Source: Chryseosolibacter sp044507775 (GTDB taxonomy: Bacteria; Bacteroidota; Bacteroidia; Cytophagales; Cyclobacteriaceae). Taken from it: 64,000 nt of DNA. The notes under the pieces were generated by a model, which saw only the letters and a list, made by a program, of their open reading frames with translations, searched no databases and had not been told where the DNA came from. The stretch spans positions 62,001-126,000 of the forward strand of contig JBIQIY010000012.1 of NCBI GenBank assembly GCA_044507775.1, written 5' to 3'. Below, piece by piece: positions 15,977 to 25,207 of the stretch. The first letter of the stretch is position 1; every line of letters starts with the position of its first letter. Both the position numbers and the translations under genes were made by a program.

Positions 15977-16070
15977 TAACTTGTATGAGTCGGCCGTCCC
16001 TGCCATGGGTTGGGCGAACATGTGGTGCTTGGCTCTGTCGTGCTGATTGCCGATCTTTGGTACGACATCA

Positions 16071-16655
16071 ATGAAAAATATGCCCGGAGATTTTGACAGA
16101 GCCATGGCGGCGTTCGACGACTACCATCGGCGGGATCCCAACACGGAAGACGTCGACGGCAAATCGGTAGCGAAAGAATGGTTGTACGCGGAGCGCATGA
16201 CTGCAACGCTGTTGAGTCTTGAGCCGGAAGCCGACGAAGCCGTGAAGCTCGCAGCGCGATGCCAGCACATTGGGAGATGGGAGATTCCGCGCGATCGGTA
16301 TCCCGCCGGCAAGAAGGGCTATCTGCAGTGGCGCAATGAAGAAAAGTTCCACCACGCGAAGATCGCTGAGAAAATTCTCGAAGACTGTGGCTATGATGCC
16401 GCGATGATCGAGGAGGTAAAATTCCTGTTGCTGAAGAAAGGGCTCACCACGCATGCCAGTGCGCAACTCCTGGAGGACGTCGCCTGCCTTGTTTTCCTGG
16501 AGTTTTATCTCGGGGAATTCGCCGCGAAACACGACGATCAAAAAGTCATCGATATTCTGCGGAAGACACTGTATAAAATGAGCGCTCGCGGAAAAGCAAT
16601 CGGTTCGACGAAACTGCCCGCGAGGCTTCGGTCTTCGCTAACGACCTTGTCCTGA
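16071..16655 (+). CDS. DUF4202-family protein
   Basis: The frame opens with TTG at 16047; ATG 16071 is chosen, and ATG 16080 is also possible. The 194-residue protein matches the DUF4202 family: AARCQHIGRWEIPRDRYP around residue 75, LQWRNEEKFHHAKIAEKIL, and a C-terminal LEDVACLVFLEFYLGEFA. The ordered histidines and acidic residues look like a metal-dependent HD-type helical enzyme, but the reaction is unknown. It follows the ABC-F gene after 94 bases on the same strand. A run of 14 A residues and the start of the FecR gene follow downstream. Confidence 0.8.
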   Translation: MKNMPGDFDRAMAAFDDYHRRDPNTEDVDGKSVAKEWLYAERMTATLLSLEPEADEAVKLAARCQHIGRWEIPRDRYPAGKKGYLQWRNEEKFHHAKIAEKILEDCGYDAAMIEEVKFLLLKKGLTTHASAQLLEDVACLVFLEFYLGEFAAKHDDQKVIDILRKTLYKMSARGKAIGSTKLPARLRSSLTTLS

Positions 16656-16761
16656 GCAGGCGAAATGCCCTCCGGTTCAGGACGGGGCCAAAAAAAAAAA
16701 AAACAGCCATCCGTTTAGGAGTAAGCCCCGGTTATGTGTTTATAGGGGACAAAGAAAACCA

Positions 16762-17784
16762 ATGTCTCCCACGGACCTGGATAAGCTATTAGAAAAATAC
16801 CTCGCAGGTAAATGTTCAGAGGAAGAGCGGAGCCTGATCGACGCGTGGTATTCCCGCCTTGGCAAGGGCACCGCCGATCAGCCTGTTGCCGAACATGAAC
16901 TCACGTCTGCGGAGGCAAGGATCCTTTCCGGTATCGGGCACCATTCACATGCAAATAGCTCCCGCGTTGTCGACCTGCAAAAAGGCCGAAGGGTTATACA
17001 CTATCTTTCGGGCATCGCCGCGTCGGTCCTTATTTGCGTTGCGGCGGGTTGGTATTTTCTGAATCGCGAGGTTCCGGACGACCCGTCACACCGCGCGGTT
17101 GCCGTAGCGGAATTCATTGCGGTGGAAAACCGGACAAACGTCGCCCAGCGCCTGATACTCCCGGACGGAAGTATTGTCATGACATCGCCGGGCAGCCACA
17201 TTCGTTACTCGACGAGCACCGTGAGCCCCTCGCGGGAAGTATTTCTCGAGGGTGAAGGGTACTTCGACGTCGCACATAATACGCAACGTCCCTTTTACGT
17301 GTATGCGGGAAACGTAGTCACCCGCGTCCTCGGAACGAGCTTCGTCGTCCGTAACCCGGGCGGCGCGGGGAAAGTGACCGTATCAGTGAAAACAGGTAAA
17401 GTGACCGTCTACTCCCGCAAGACCTCGCACAAACAAACGGTGTTAGCGCCTAACCAGGAAGCGGTATACGACAGCCTTTCCGACCTTGTTGCAACGCAAC
17501 GGGTACCCGCAGCCGGTCAGGCTGCCCGGCCGGGCAACTCTATCGAAATGCATTTTGAGGAAACTCCGGTTTCAGATGTGCTGGCCCTTCTCATGAAAAC
17601 CTACGACATCGACATTGTCTTCCAGGCGGAATCCCTTTCAGGATGTGTGCTGACATCGAGCTTTTTTGAGGAAGGACTCTACGACCGCATCGACGTTATC
17701 TGTACCGCTATCGGCGCCACATATAAAATTGTGGATACTCAAATTATCATCGAAAGCAAAGGATGTAACCTTAAAACCAATTAG
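16762..17784 (+). CDS. FecR-family anti-sigma factor
   Basis: A 340-residue inner-membrane protein. The cytoplasmic N-terminus (DLDKLLEKYLAGKCSEEERSLIDAWY) is the DUF4880-like sigma-binding part. One transmembrane helix follows (YLSGIAASVLICVAAGWYFL, about 77-96), then the periplasmic FecR domain (LPDGSIVMTSPGSHIRYST, REVFLEGEGYFDVAHN, RPFYVYAGNVVTRVLGTSFVV) and a C-terminal DUF4974 domain. It should sense the state of the SusC-like transporter and hold or release an ECF sigma factor. The partner sigma gene is not upstream as usual; the candidate lies after SusD at 22914-23477. Confidence 0.9.
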   Translation: MSPTDLDKLLEKYLAGKCSEEERSLIDAWYSRLGKGTADQPVAEHELTSAEARILSGIGHHSHANSSRVVDLQKGRRVIHYLSGIAASVLICVAAGWYFLNREVPDDPSHRAVAVAEFIAVENRTNVAQRLILPDGSIVMTSPGSHIRYSTSTVSPSREVFLEGEGYFDVAHNTQRPFYVYAGNVVTRVLGTSFVVRNPGGAGKVTVSVKTGKVTVYSRKTSHKQTVLAPNQEAVYDSLSDLVATQRVPAAGQAARPGNSIEMHFEETPVSDVLALLMKTYDIDIVFQAESLSGCVLTSSFFEEGLYDRIDVICTAIGATYKIVDTQIIIESKGCNLKTN

Positions 17785-17815
17785 CATGAACCATTCTACT
17801 TAACCGAAACATGAA

Positions 17816-17843
17816 GGCCGATGATGTTCGAGCATCACCGGCC
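17816..17843 (+). promoter_or_regulatory. Hairpin in the FecR-SusC gap
   Basis: GGCCGATGATG and CATCACCGGCC form an 11 bp stem with one mismatch around a ttcgag loop. No T-run follows. It lies 32 bases after the FecR stop and 67 bases before the SusC start, where it could attenuate transcription or protect the SusC mRNA 5' end. Confidence 0.45.
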
Positions 17844-17909
17844 TGGAAAGCAACCTCCGAGGGAGTTTGCTGACGCTTTTGCTCTTGTCAAACAAAAACT
17901 TATCAAGTT

Positions 17910-20900
17910 ATGAATATCAATAAACCTATTCAAGGGTTCCTTATTGTTTTTATGAAAATTGTCCTGACACAAGCTTTGATTCTAACGGTGTTCGCCGTGT
18001 GTGCCATCGCTTCTGACTTAAGAGGTCAGGAAGTTTTGAACAGTAAGCTATCGCTGAAGGCAAGCGATAAGGCTATCAAGAAAGTCCTTGCGGAGATAGA
18101 AAGGAAGACGCAGGTGCGCTTTACTTATAGCTCCGCCGTGGTCAACGTGGGCCGGCAGGTATCCGTCAATTTCAAGAATGAAAACCTCGAAGAAATCCTG
18201 AATGGCCTTTTCGATTCTGACATTGCATACGAAGTCCGGGGCAACAGAATTATCCTCAAACCCGGCAGTGCAACCGCATCAACGGCAGATACTAACTCAG
18301 CCGGAAAAGCGGAAGCGTATTTCGCTGTTGAGGTGACTGGCAAAGTCACCGATGAAAGCGGGCAACCCCTTCCCGGGGCCAATGTCCTGGAAAAGGGAAC
18401 GACAAACGGCACCACTTCCGACGTAGACGGAAATTTCACGCTCTCCGTCATGGGGACGAACTCCGTTCTTGTCTTCAGCTTTATCGGCTATACAACCCAA
18501 GAGGTTCCGGTGGGCAATCGCACGACGTTTAGCGTACAGCTGGCACCCGATCTGCGAACACTAAACGAAGTTGTAGTCGTTGGCTACGGTACCATGAAGA
18601 AGAGTGATCTCACTGGTGCCGTTTCTTCTGTAAAAGGTGAAGAACTTACGGCCTATCCGGCAATCGATGCCGTGCAATCGCTTCAAGGTCGCGCTGCAGG
18701 CGTAAATATAACGGCTAACAACGGCGCGCCCGGCTCGACAATGAAGGTCCGCATCCGCGGCGGCACTTCCATCAACGCGAGCAGCGACCCGATTTTTGTC
18801 GTCGACGGATTTGTCGGTGGCGCCCTCCCTCCTCCCGAAGACATTGAATCAATTGAAGTGCTGAAGGATGCATCGGCGACGGCCATCTATGGTTCCCGTG
18901 GTGCAAATGGTGTCATCATGGTCACGACAAAAAAAGGTAAGCCGGGCAAGACACAGATCAGTTTCAATACTTCTTACTCATCGCAAAAAGAAGTCAATCG
19001 GCTTGACCTGCTCAACGCGGATCAATTTACCGACTACATCACGGAAGCACGGCCCGACTTTGTGCCCGCAGGATTCAATACCGACTGGCAGGATCTGATT
19101 TTCCGGCCCGGTGCCATTCAAAATTACCAGCTCTCACTTTCGGGAGGCACCGATAATGTTAGCTATTATATCTCCGGAGCATACTTTGACCAGGAGGGCG
19201 TGATCATCAACTCCGACTACGACCGCTTTTCGCTGACCAGCAACATAAACATCAAAGCAAGCGATCGGTTTAGCTTCGGTTTGAACATGTTTGCGAGACG
19301 AAACACATCTAATGGCGTAAGGACGCAGGAAGGCTCCGGTGGGCTCACTCCAGGTGTTGTTGCCTCTGCTTTTAAGTTCGAACCCGACCAAGGTATCTAC
19401 AAACCCGATGGCACGTATACCACCGCGCGTCTCAATGATCCGCACGACAATCCGTATGCCGTTGCCAAAGAGCTCGAGAACGAATCGATCAGCGATCGCC
19501 TTCAGGCCAACGTGTTTGGTGAATATTTGATCCTGAAAGGCTTGAAGTTTAGAACGTCCTTTGGGGCAACCACGAACAATCGCCGCGCGGGATCCTATTC
19601 GCCCACCAGCCTGACAGAAGGCAGAAACGTTGGTGGATGGGGAACAATCGACGGGGCGAAGTCCACGCTGTTTCTAAATGAAAACTACCTGACTTATAGC
19701 AAGGACTTCAGCGAGTCAAGTCGTTTTTCCGCCATGGCCGGATATTCCTTCCAAACATCTTCGAGTGAACAGTGGGGCTCGGAAGCGCAGAACTTTTTGT
19801 CGGATGCGTTTTCCTTCTGGAACCTCGGAGGATCGTCGCTGTGGCAGTCGCCAAACTCAAACCTCACCGAGTGGCAAATATCCTCCTACTACGGTCGACT
19901 AAACTACTCACTTCATGACCGATATATGTTCACGTTGAACGCGCGGTACGACGGATCTTCGAACTTCAGCAAAAACAATAAGTGGGCGTTCTTCCCTTCC
20001 GGCGCATTTGCCTGGAATATGAAAAATGAATCGTTCATGTCGGGGGTTGACGTCGTCAGCTTCTGGAAGTGGCGCGTCAGCTACGGGGTGACAGGAAACC
20101 AGGCCATCGGCCCTTACCAGACACTCGCCCGGTTCTCGCCGGTGTTCACGGTTATCGATGGCGAGACCGTAAATGCGGTCAGACCTACTACCGTCAGCAA
20201 TTCCGATCTGACCTGGGAAACTTCGAAACAACTTAACATCGGAGCGGACATCGGATTATTCAATGATCGCATCAGCTTTACAGCGGAGTACTATCGCCAG
20301 GTTACGTCGGATTTACTTTTCAGTGTTCAGCTGCCCCAGTATTCAGGTTATACATCCCAACTGAAGAATATCGGGGAAGTTGAAAACAGAGGTATCGAAC
20401 TGGCTCTTTCTTCCCGCATTCTGGATCAAGCGCTCGTGTGGAATACGGACATCAACTTTTCCGCTAACCGCAACAAGGTGCTGTCACTTCCCGGTGGCAA
20501 TGATATCCAATACGGTTCGGGCCCCGGTCACCTGGTTGGACTTGGAAACACGCAAATCCTGCGTGAGGGATTTCCCGTGGGCAGCTTTTGGGGTTGGACC
20601 TACGACGGCGTCTATCAGGCGGGAGACACCTTCATTCCGGGTGGAGGCTTCGAGCAATCGCCCGGCGGAGAAAAATTCCGTGACATAGACGGAGTGAGAG
20701 ATTCGAACGGAAAACTGACCGGCGTGCCCGACGGCATGCTGAATGCCAGCGACCAGTCCATTATCGGTAATCCGAATCCTGATTTTATATGGGGATGGAA
20801 TAACGACCTGAGGTTTAAGAATTTCGATCTGAATATTTTCTTCCAGGGATCACAGGGAAATGACATCCTCAGTTACACCTTGATGGAATTAAACCTGCTC

Positions 20901-21281
20901 TCCGGGATTAACAATGCGACGACGGAAGCCCTGAAGCGCTGGACTCCCGAGCATACGAACACCGATGTGCCTAAGGCATCTGTGGGGAGAACGCGTCGCG
21001 TTTCAACGCGCTGGATTTACGATGGAAGCTTTGTGCGATTGAAAAACCTGTCACTTGGCTACACCTTTCCTGCAAGCATACTGGAAAGCATCAAGCTCAG
21101 CAAGGTCAGGGTTTATGTGAGCGCACAGAACATTCTTACGCTGACGAAGTATGAGGGATATGACCCCGAAGTCAACTATCGTTCCGAGAACGACACTGAC
21201 AGCAACCGGAACCTCGGTTTGGATTATGGCAGCTATCCCAATGCCAAGTCGTACACCGTGGGACTTAACATCGGCTTCTAG
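17910..21281 (+). CDS. SusC/RagA-family TonB-dependent outer-membrane transporter
   Basis: An 1123-residue outer-membrane receptor. Domains in order: signal (about 1-40), STN secretin/TonB short N-terminal domain (about 45-118, KLSLKASDKAIKKVLAEIERKT), carboxypeptidase-regulatory-like domain (about 137-210, VTGKVTDESGQPLPGANVLE), plug (VVVVGYGTMKKSDLTGAVSS, then FVVDGF, IEVLKDASATAIYGSRGANGVI) and a C-terminal barrel. The STN domain marks it as a signalling transporter that works with FecR and an ECF sigma factor. With SusD it imports oligosaccharides or other large nutrients using TonB energy. No glycoside hydrolase lies in the operon, so the substrate is unknown. The SusD ATG is 27 bases after its stop. 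Confidence 0.93.
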   Translation: MNINKPIQGFLIVFMKIVLTQALILTVFAVCAIASDLRGQEVLNSKLSLKASDKAIKKVLAEIERKTQVRFTYSSAVVNVGRQVSVNFKNENLEEILNGLFDSDIAYEVRGNRIILKPGSATASTADTNSAGKAEAYFAVEVTGKVTDESGQPLPGANVLEKGTTNGTTSDVDGNFTLSVMGTNSVLVFSFIGYTTQEVPVGNRTTFSVQLAPDLRTLNEVVVVGYGTMKKSDLTGAVSSVKGEELTAYPAIDAVQSLQGRAAGVNITANNGAPGSTMKVRIRGGTSINASSDPIFVVDGFVGGALPPPEDIESIEVLKDASATAIYGSRGANGVIMVTTKKGKPGKTQISFNTSYSSQKEVNRLDLLNADQFTDYITEARPDFVPAGFNTDWQDLIFRPGAIQNYQLSLSGGTDNVSYYISGAYFDQEGVIINSDYDRFSLTSNINIKASDRFSFGLNMFARRNTSNGVRTQEGSGGLTPGVVASAFKFEPDQGIYKPDGTYTTARLNDPHDNPYAVAKELENESISDRLQANVFGEYLILKGLKFRTSFGATTNNRRAGSYSPTSLTEGRNVGGWGTIDGAKSTLFLNENYLTYSKDFSESSRFSAMAGYSFQTSSSEQWGSEAQNFLSDAFSFWNLGGSSLWQSPNSNLTEWQISSYYGRLNYSLHDRYMFTLNARYDGSSNFSKNNKWAFFPSGAFAWNMKNESFMSGVDVVSFWKWRVSYGVTGNQAIGPYQTLARFSPVFTVIDGETVNAVRPTTVSNSDLTWETSKQLNIGADIGLFNDRISFTAEYYRQVTSDLLFSVQLPQYSGYTSQLKNIGEVENRGIELALSSRILDQALVWNTDINFSANRNKVLSLPGGNDIQYGSGPGHLVGLGNTQILREGFPVGSFWGWTYDGVYQAGDTFIPGGGFEQSPGGEKFRDIDGVRDSNGKLTGVPDGMLNASDQSIIGNPNPDFIWGWNNDLRFKNFDLNIFFQGSQGNDILSYTLMELNLLSGINNATTEALKRWTPEHTNTDVPKASVGRTRRVSTRWIYDGSFVRLKNLSLGYTFPASILESIKLSKVRVYVSAQNILTLTKYEGYDPEVNYRSENDTDSNRNLGLDYGSYPNAKSYTVGLNIGF

Positions 21282-21307
21282 AATTGTTAACATTCAACAC
21301 TCGAACA

Positions 21308-22834
21308 ATGAAAAACATTATCAATAAGATACTCATCATAACCATTATCGGTTGTTTTGTGAGCTGCGCCGACCTGGAGGAGAAGCCGGTCGGGCTATTG
21401 GCGCCGGAAGGTTTTTTCAAATCCACAAAAGATGTAGAAACTGCAATTTTCGGTGCCTATGGATGGATCGCTTCTGAACGCCTCTGGGGCCGGCAGTATG
21501 TATCGGCGATCATGCTAAGGAGTGACATGGTAGACATTGGTGACCGTGGCACGCCCGCGGAGAGACAACAGGTGAATGACTTCAACATGGACGATGGCAA
21601 CGGCATGGTTCGCCAGTTCTGGCCATACTGGTATCAGGTCATCAGCGCGGCAAACTCCGCTATTGCCGGAGGTGAATCGCTCGGGCTGGCTGAAGATCAG
21701 ATCAATCCTTTGCTTGGAGAGGCCAGGTTCGTGCGAGCATTCAGCTATTTTCATCTCGTGCGCACTTTCGGCGATATTCCCTACATCGATTTCTTCATTG
21801 CCGATCCATCCGCGGTGGTAAGCATCAGCAAGACGCCGGCGGCAGACATATATCAAAGTATAATTGCCGACCTGGAGTTTGCCAAGCAATGGCTTCCGGA
21901 CCAACAGCCGTCCGACGTAAGATCACGTCCGACAAAGGGTACGGCGGCATCCTATCTCGCAGAAGTACATCTCACGTTGCATGACTATCAAAAGGCATAT
22001 GACGAAGCAAAATGGGTGATCGACAACAAGGGCACTTTCAACTACTCACTGGAGCCGGATTTTCAGAACCTGTTCCGTGCAGAAAAACAGGACGCATTGA
22101 CCGAGACAATATTCGCGCTCGATTTTCTCGGACTTCAAAACGGAGACGGTGGTGCCAATGACGATATCATGCCTCCGATGACCGGTATCCGTGGTGCCGA
22201 TGAGCTCGGATGGAGCGTCTGCGTTCCTTCCATGGAGGTTTACAATACCTGGGACGATCGCGACTACCGCAAAGCCGTGAGTTTTGTTGACGAAGCTCCG
22301 GTCACTACCGCGGGCGTCACTGAAATTGTGCCGTATACGGAATTTCAAAATACAAAGCGCCCGCACATTGCGAAGTACAGAAGGTATCCGGGCAGTTCCA
22401 ATGCGGAGGGAAGATATTCCGATAATAACTACGCAACGATGCGATATGCTGAAGTGCTGTTGATCGCGGCCGAAGCCCTTACTGAAGTAAGCGGTGGGCC
22501 AACAGCAGAAGCGGAAGGATACGTGAATGAAGTACGTGCCCGGGCGAGAAACTGGGCAGGTGTCCCCGGTACGTTTCCCGCCGACGTTACAACAGGACTG
22601 TCCAAGGATGACTTTATTGATCTGGTCCTCGATGAGAGACGCCTCGAACTCGCATTCGAATACAAGCGGTGGTTCGATATCAAACGCCGCGACCTGGGTG
22701 TTGAGGCCTTTACGGGACCCAACTCACTTGAACCACATGCGACTTTTGATCCCGATCGAGATTACCTGATGCCACTTCCTCAAACAGAACTGGCCATTAA
22801 TCCAAATCTCGAGCCCCAAAATCCTGGATACTAA
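21308..22834 (+). CDS. SusD/RagB-family nutrient-binding lipoprotein
   Basis: An upstream TTG at 21284 is also in frame; ATG 21308 is chosen because it places MKNIINKILIITIIGCFVSC, a signal with lipobox FVSC, at the N-terminus. The protein of about 508 residues shows SusD marks: AEGFFKSTKDVETAIFGAYG-like segment (as PEGFFKSTKDVE), GEARFVRAFSYFHLVRTFGDIPY, TPAADIYQSIIADLEFAKQWLP, then YATMRYAEVLLIAAEAL, VNEVRARA, LDERRLELAFEYKRWFDIKR and LMPLPQTELAINP. It forms the lid over the SusC-like barrel and binds the substrate at the cell surface. Confidence 0.93.
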   Translation: MKNIINKILIITIIGCFVSCADLEEKPVGLLAPEGFFKSTKDVETAIFGAYGWIASERLWGRQYVSAIMLRSDMVDIGDRGTPAERQQVNDFNMDDGNGMVRQFWPYWYQVISAANSAIAGGESLGLAEDQINPLLGEARFVRAFSYFHLVRTFGDIPYIDFFIADPSAVVSISKTPAADIYQSIIADLEFAKQWLPDQQPSDVRSRPTKGTAASYLAEVHLTLHDYQKAYDEAKWVIDNKGTFNYSLEPDFQNLFRAEKQDALTETIFALDFLGLQNGDGGANDDIMPPMTGIRGADELGWSVCVPSMEVYNTWDDRDYRKAVSFVDEAPVTTAGVTEIVPYTEFQNTKRPHIAKYRRYPGSSNAEGRYSDNNYATMRYAEVLLIAAEALTEVSGGPTAEAEGYVNEVRARARNWAGVPGTFPADVTTGLSKDDFIDLVLDERRLELAFEYKRWFDIKRRDLGVEAFTGPNSLEPHATFDPDRDYLMPLPQTELAINPNLEPQNPGY

Positions 22835-22853
22835 AATTTCCACGAAATCCTGA

Positions 22854-22894
22854 GAAAAAGTCCTTGATGTCGTATCTTTATCAAGGACTTTTTC
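22854..22894. terminator. Strong intrinsic terminator after SusD
   Basis: Perfect 15 bp arms GAAAAAGTCCTTGAT (22854-22868) and ATCAAGGACTTTTTC (22880-22894) enclose an 11-base loop. The T-run in the right arm gives a terminator in the plus direction; its A-rich left arm makes it work on the minus strand too. It separates the FecR-SusC-SusD unit from the sigma gene, whose ATG is 20 bases away. Confidence 0.85.
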
Positions 22895-22913
22895 TTGTTT
22901 GTTACACGCTGAA

Positions 22914-23477
22914 ATGATACCCTCCAGAGCCACTGATTCCGACCTTATTATCGCCCTGCGCGAAGGCAGTCACGAGGCTTTGACCGAAATCTTCCAACGT
23001 TTCTGGAAACCGCTCTACCTGACAGCGTTTTACAAACTCCGTTCGCACGGGCTCGCCGAAGAGATCGTGCAGGAGTTGTTCACGGAGCTGTGGGATAAAC
23101 GCAATAGCCTGTTTGCGGATCACAGTAGCGAATCTTATCTCTCGGCCTATCTCAACCGCGCGATCAAGAACAAGGTCCTCAACCAGCTCCGCAAACGCGT
23201 ATACGACAAAAAATACTGGGATTACTGTAAGCAACATCTGCCCTCTTCGGAAAGCTCAACGCACGAACTGGCAGAATACAATGATCTGCAGGAAAATCTG
23301 AACGCTGCCCTCGATCAACTTTCCGACAAGACGAAAGAGATCTTTGTCCTTCACAAACTAAAAGGCATCCCCGTCGTTCAGATCTCCCGGGACCTTAAGC
23401 TCTCGGAAAAAGCGGTGGGATATCACCTCACGAAGTCGGTGAAAGAACTCAAATTGCACCTGCGAGACTTCTTTTGA
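22914..23477 (+). CDS. ECF RNA polymerase sigma-70 factor
   Basis: TTG 22899 is in frame, but ATG 22914 is chosen. The 187-residue protein has sigma region 2 (EALTEIFQRFWKPLYLTAFYKL, AEEIVQELFTELWDKR) and region 4 (LDQLSDKTKEIFVLHKLKG, KLSEKAVGYHLTKSVKELKLHL). This is the ECF group that pairs with FecR in Bacteroidota. It is placed after SusD, behind a strong terminator, instead of before FecR, so it must have its own promoter or depend on read-through. Inferred role: switching on this SusCD unit when FecR signals. It could instead serve a distant operon. Confidence 0.9.
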   Translation: MIPSRATDSDLIIALREGSHEALTEIFQRFWKPLYLTAFYKLRSHGLAEEIVQELFTELWDKRNSLFADHSSESYLSAYLNRAIKNKVLNQLRKRVYDKKYWDYCKQHLPSSESSTHELAEYNDLQENLNAALDQLSDKTKEIFVLHKLKGIPVVQISRDLKLSEKAVGYHLTKSVKELKLHLRDFF

Positions 23478-23553
23478 AATCAATGGCCTCTCCTGGCGGG
23501 GCCCCTGAAGAAGAAGAGTCGTGCCCGGGCCCATTAATTGTATCAGTTTCGCT

Positions 23554-25200
23554 ATGAAACTTTACGCAATGAGGGCCCTCTCGGGCGGGATGGCAGCATT
23601 ACTGCTGCTGGGACTTATTAATCTTTCCGGCTGCAAAGGCGATACAGATGTGATCGATACGGTTGCTACGCCCATTAGCCAGGTCGTTGACCGGATAAAA
23701 ATCGCCGAAGAATATTACAACCGAAAAGTCCGGCTGAAAACGAGAGTCTTCTATCGGGCTCATGAGTACAAGCGCGCGTGGTTAAAAAAGGGCAAACCGG
23801 AAAAGATCTTCAAGGCTTTCGCCGACGAGGTAAAAGAATCCATGCGCTACGGATTCAATCCCGGCGACTATCACATTGACGCGCTCGAAAAAGCGGTTGA
23901 TAGTCTGTATGACAACAGAAAGCGAACCGCTTCCGACATTTCGAATCTCGATATCCGGATCACAGCTTCCTTCTTTCTCTTCACGACGCACCTCCTCGAG
24001 GGCCGCGTGCGATACCCGGGAGCCCGGGAGTTTCTCTGGAAACGGGGAATGCCCCTGGAAAATGACATCGCGCTGCTGTTGGAGATGGAATCGGCCTCGG
24101 ATCTTCGCAAGGAACTCGACGATCTCCATCCGAAGGATCCTCAATACAAGAGACTTCAGGATGCCTTGAAGGAATATCGCGAGCTCGCGAAGGCGGATAG
24201 CTTTCCTCCCCTTCCGGAATCGCTAACCCTCAAACCAGGCGACGTCAGCTCAGCCGTTCCGCTCCTGCGAAAAAAACTCCGTCTGACGGATCCCGGCGCC
24301 AAAGGCAACGACACTCTCCGGAACTACAGCGATGATTTGGTGAAGGCGGTCAGGAGATTTCAGGAACGCCATGGCCTTGATGCCACCGGGCAACTCAATG
24401 CGCAAACGGTGAGATTCCTCAATGTCAGCATGGCAAACAAGGCTGATCTGATCGCCCTCAATCTTGAGAGGCTGCGATGGCTTCCCCACCTGCAAGGTAA
24501 AGGCGAGGAAATCGTGATCAACGTGCCCGAATACATGCTTCGCGTTTACCATAACGGCAACGAAAAAATGAAAATGCGCGTCGTGCTGGGAACACAATAC
24601 ACACCCACGCCCGTCTTTCACGATACGCTGAAATACATTGTTTTCAGTCCGACATGGTCTGTACCGAAAAGTATCTTTGAAAAAGAATTCTTACCACGCC
24701 TGAAAGATGACCCCGGTGCGTTCAACGCCGGGCGGTTCAAATTCTATCGCGATGGCGCCGAAGTAGATCCCCTCCGTGAGCCCTGGAATGACGAGGATCT
24801 GGATACCAACCTATACAAGGTTGTAGAAAATCCGGGCGAGGAAAACTCCCTCGGCAGCGTGAAGTTCATCATGCCGAATGATTTCAGTATCTACCTCCAC
24901 GATACTCCCGCTGATAAATTATTCAACCGAGGCGATCGGGCTCTTAGCCACGGGTGTATTCGCCTGGAGAAACCGGCGGAGTTTGCAGAGTATCTCCTTT
25001 CCGATCAGAAGGGATGGAACAGCGAGAAGGTTGAAGACGCCATGCATAACAACACCACGCCATTGCAGGTGGATCTTACGAGGCCCTATCCCGTCTACAT
25101 CGTATACAGGACAGCATGGGTTGATGAAAAGGGAAACGTCGAATTTCGCGATGACATTTACGGGCACGACCAGCGACATCTCGCGCGGCTCTCAAAATAG
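23554..25200 (+). CDS. L,D-transpeptidase (YcbB/LdtD-like) lipoprotein
   Basis: A GTG at 23521 is in frame, but ATG 23554 directly precedes the signal MKLYAMRALSGGMAALLLLG and the lipobox LSGC. The 548-residue protein has a scaffold domain (about 40-230), a peptidoglycan-binding helical domain (SSAVPLLRKKLRLTDPG, VKAVRRFQERHGLDATGQLN), and the catalytic YkuD domain with IYLHDTP and SHGCIRLEKPAEFA, which holds the active cysteine. It should form 3-3 crosslinks in peptidoglycan. Its stop is 7 bases from the stop of the convergent second L,D-transpeptidase-type gene. Nothing of the active site appears missing. Confidence 0.88.
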   Translation: MKLYAMRALSGGMAALLLLGLINLSGCKGDTDVIDTVATPISQVVDRIKIAEEYYNRKVRLKTRVFYRAHEYKRAWLKKGKPEKIFKAFADEVKESMRYGFNPGDYHIDALEKAVDSLYDNRKRTASDISNLDIRITASFFLFTTHLLEGRVRYPGAREFLWKRGMPLENDIALLLEMESASDLRKELDDLHPKDPQYKRLQDALKEYRELAKADSFPPLPESLTLKPGDVSSAVPLLRKKLRLTDPGAKGNDTLRNYSDDLVKAVRRFQERHGLDATGQLNAQTVRFLNVSMANKADLIALNLERLRWLPHLQGKGEEIVINVPEYMLRVYHNGNEKMKMRVVLGTQYTPTPVFHDTLKYIVFSPTWSVPKSIFEKEFLPRLKDDPGAFNAGRFKFYRDGAEVDPLREPWNDEDLDTNLYKVVENPGEENSLGSVKFIMPNDFSIYLHDTPADKLFNRGDRALSHGCIRLEKPAEFAEYLLSDQKGWNSEKVEDAMHNNTTPLQVDLTRPYPVYIVYRTAWVDEKGNVEFRDDIYGHDQRHLARLSK

Positions 25201-25207
25201 CGACGCA

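Noticed and set aside
16690..16704. Run of 14 A residues as a terminator or phase-variable tract
   Set aside because: No GC-rich stem stands before it on either strand, and it lies about 60 bases before the FecR start without entering the coding sequence; slippage there would not shift a frame.
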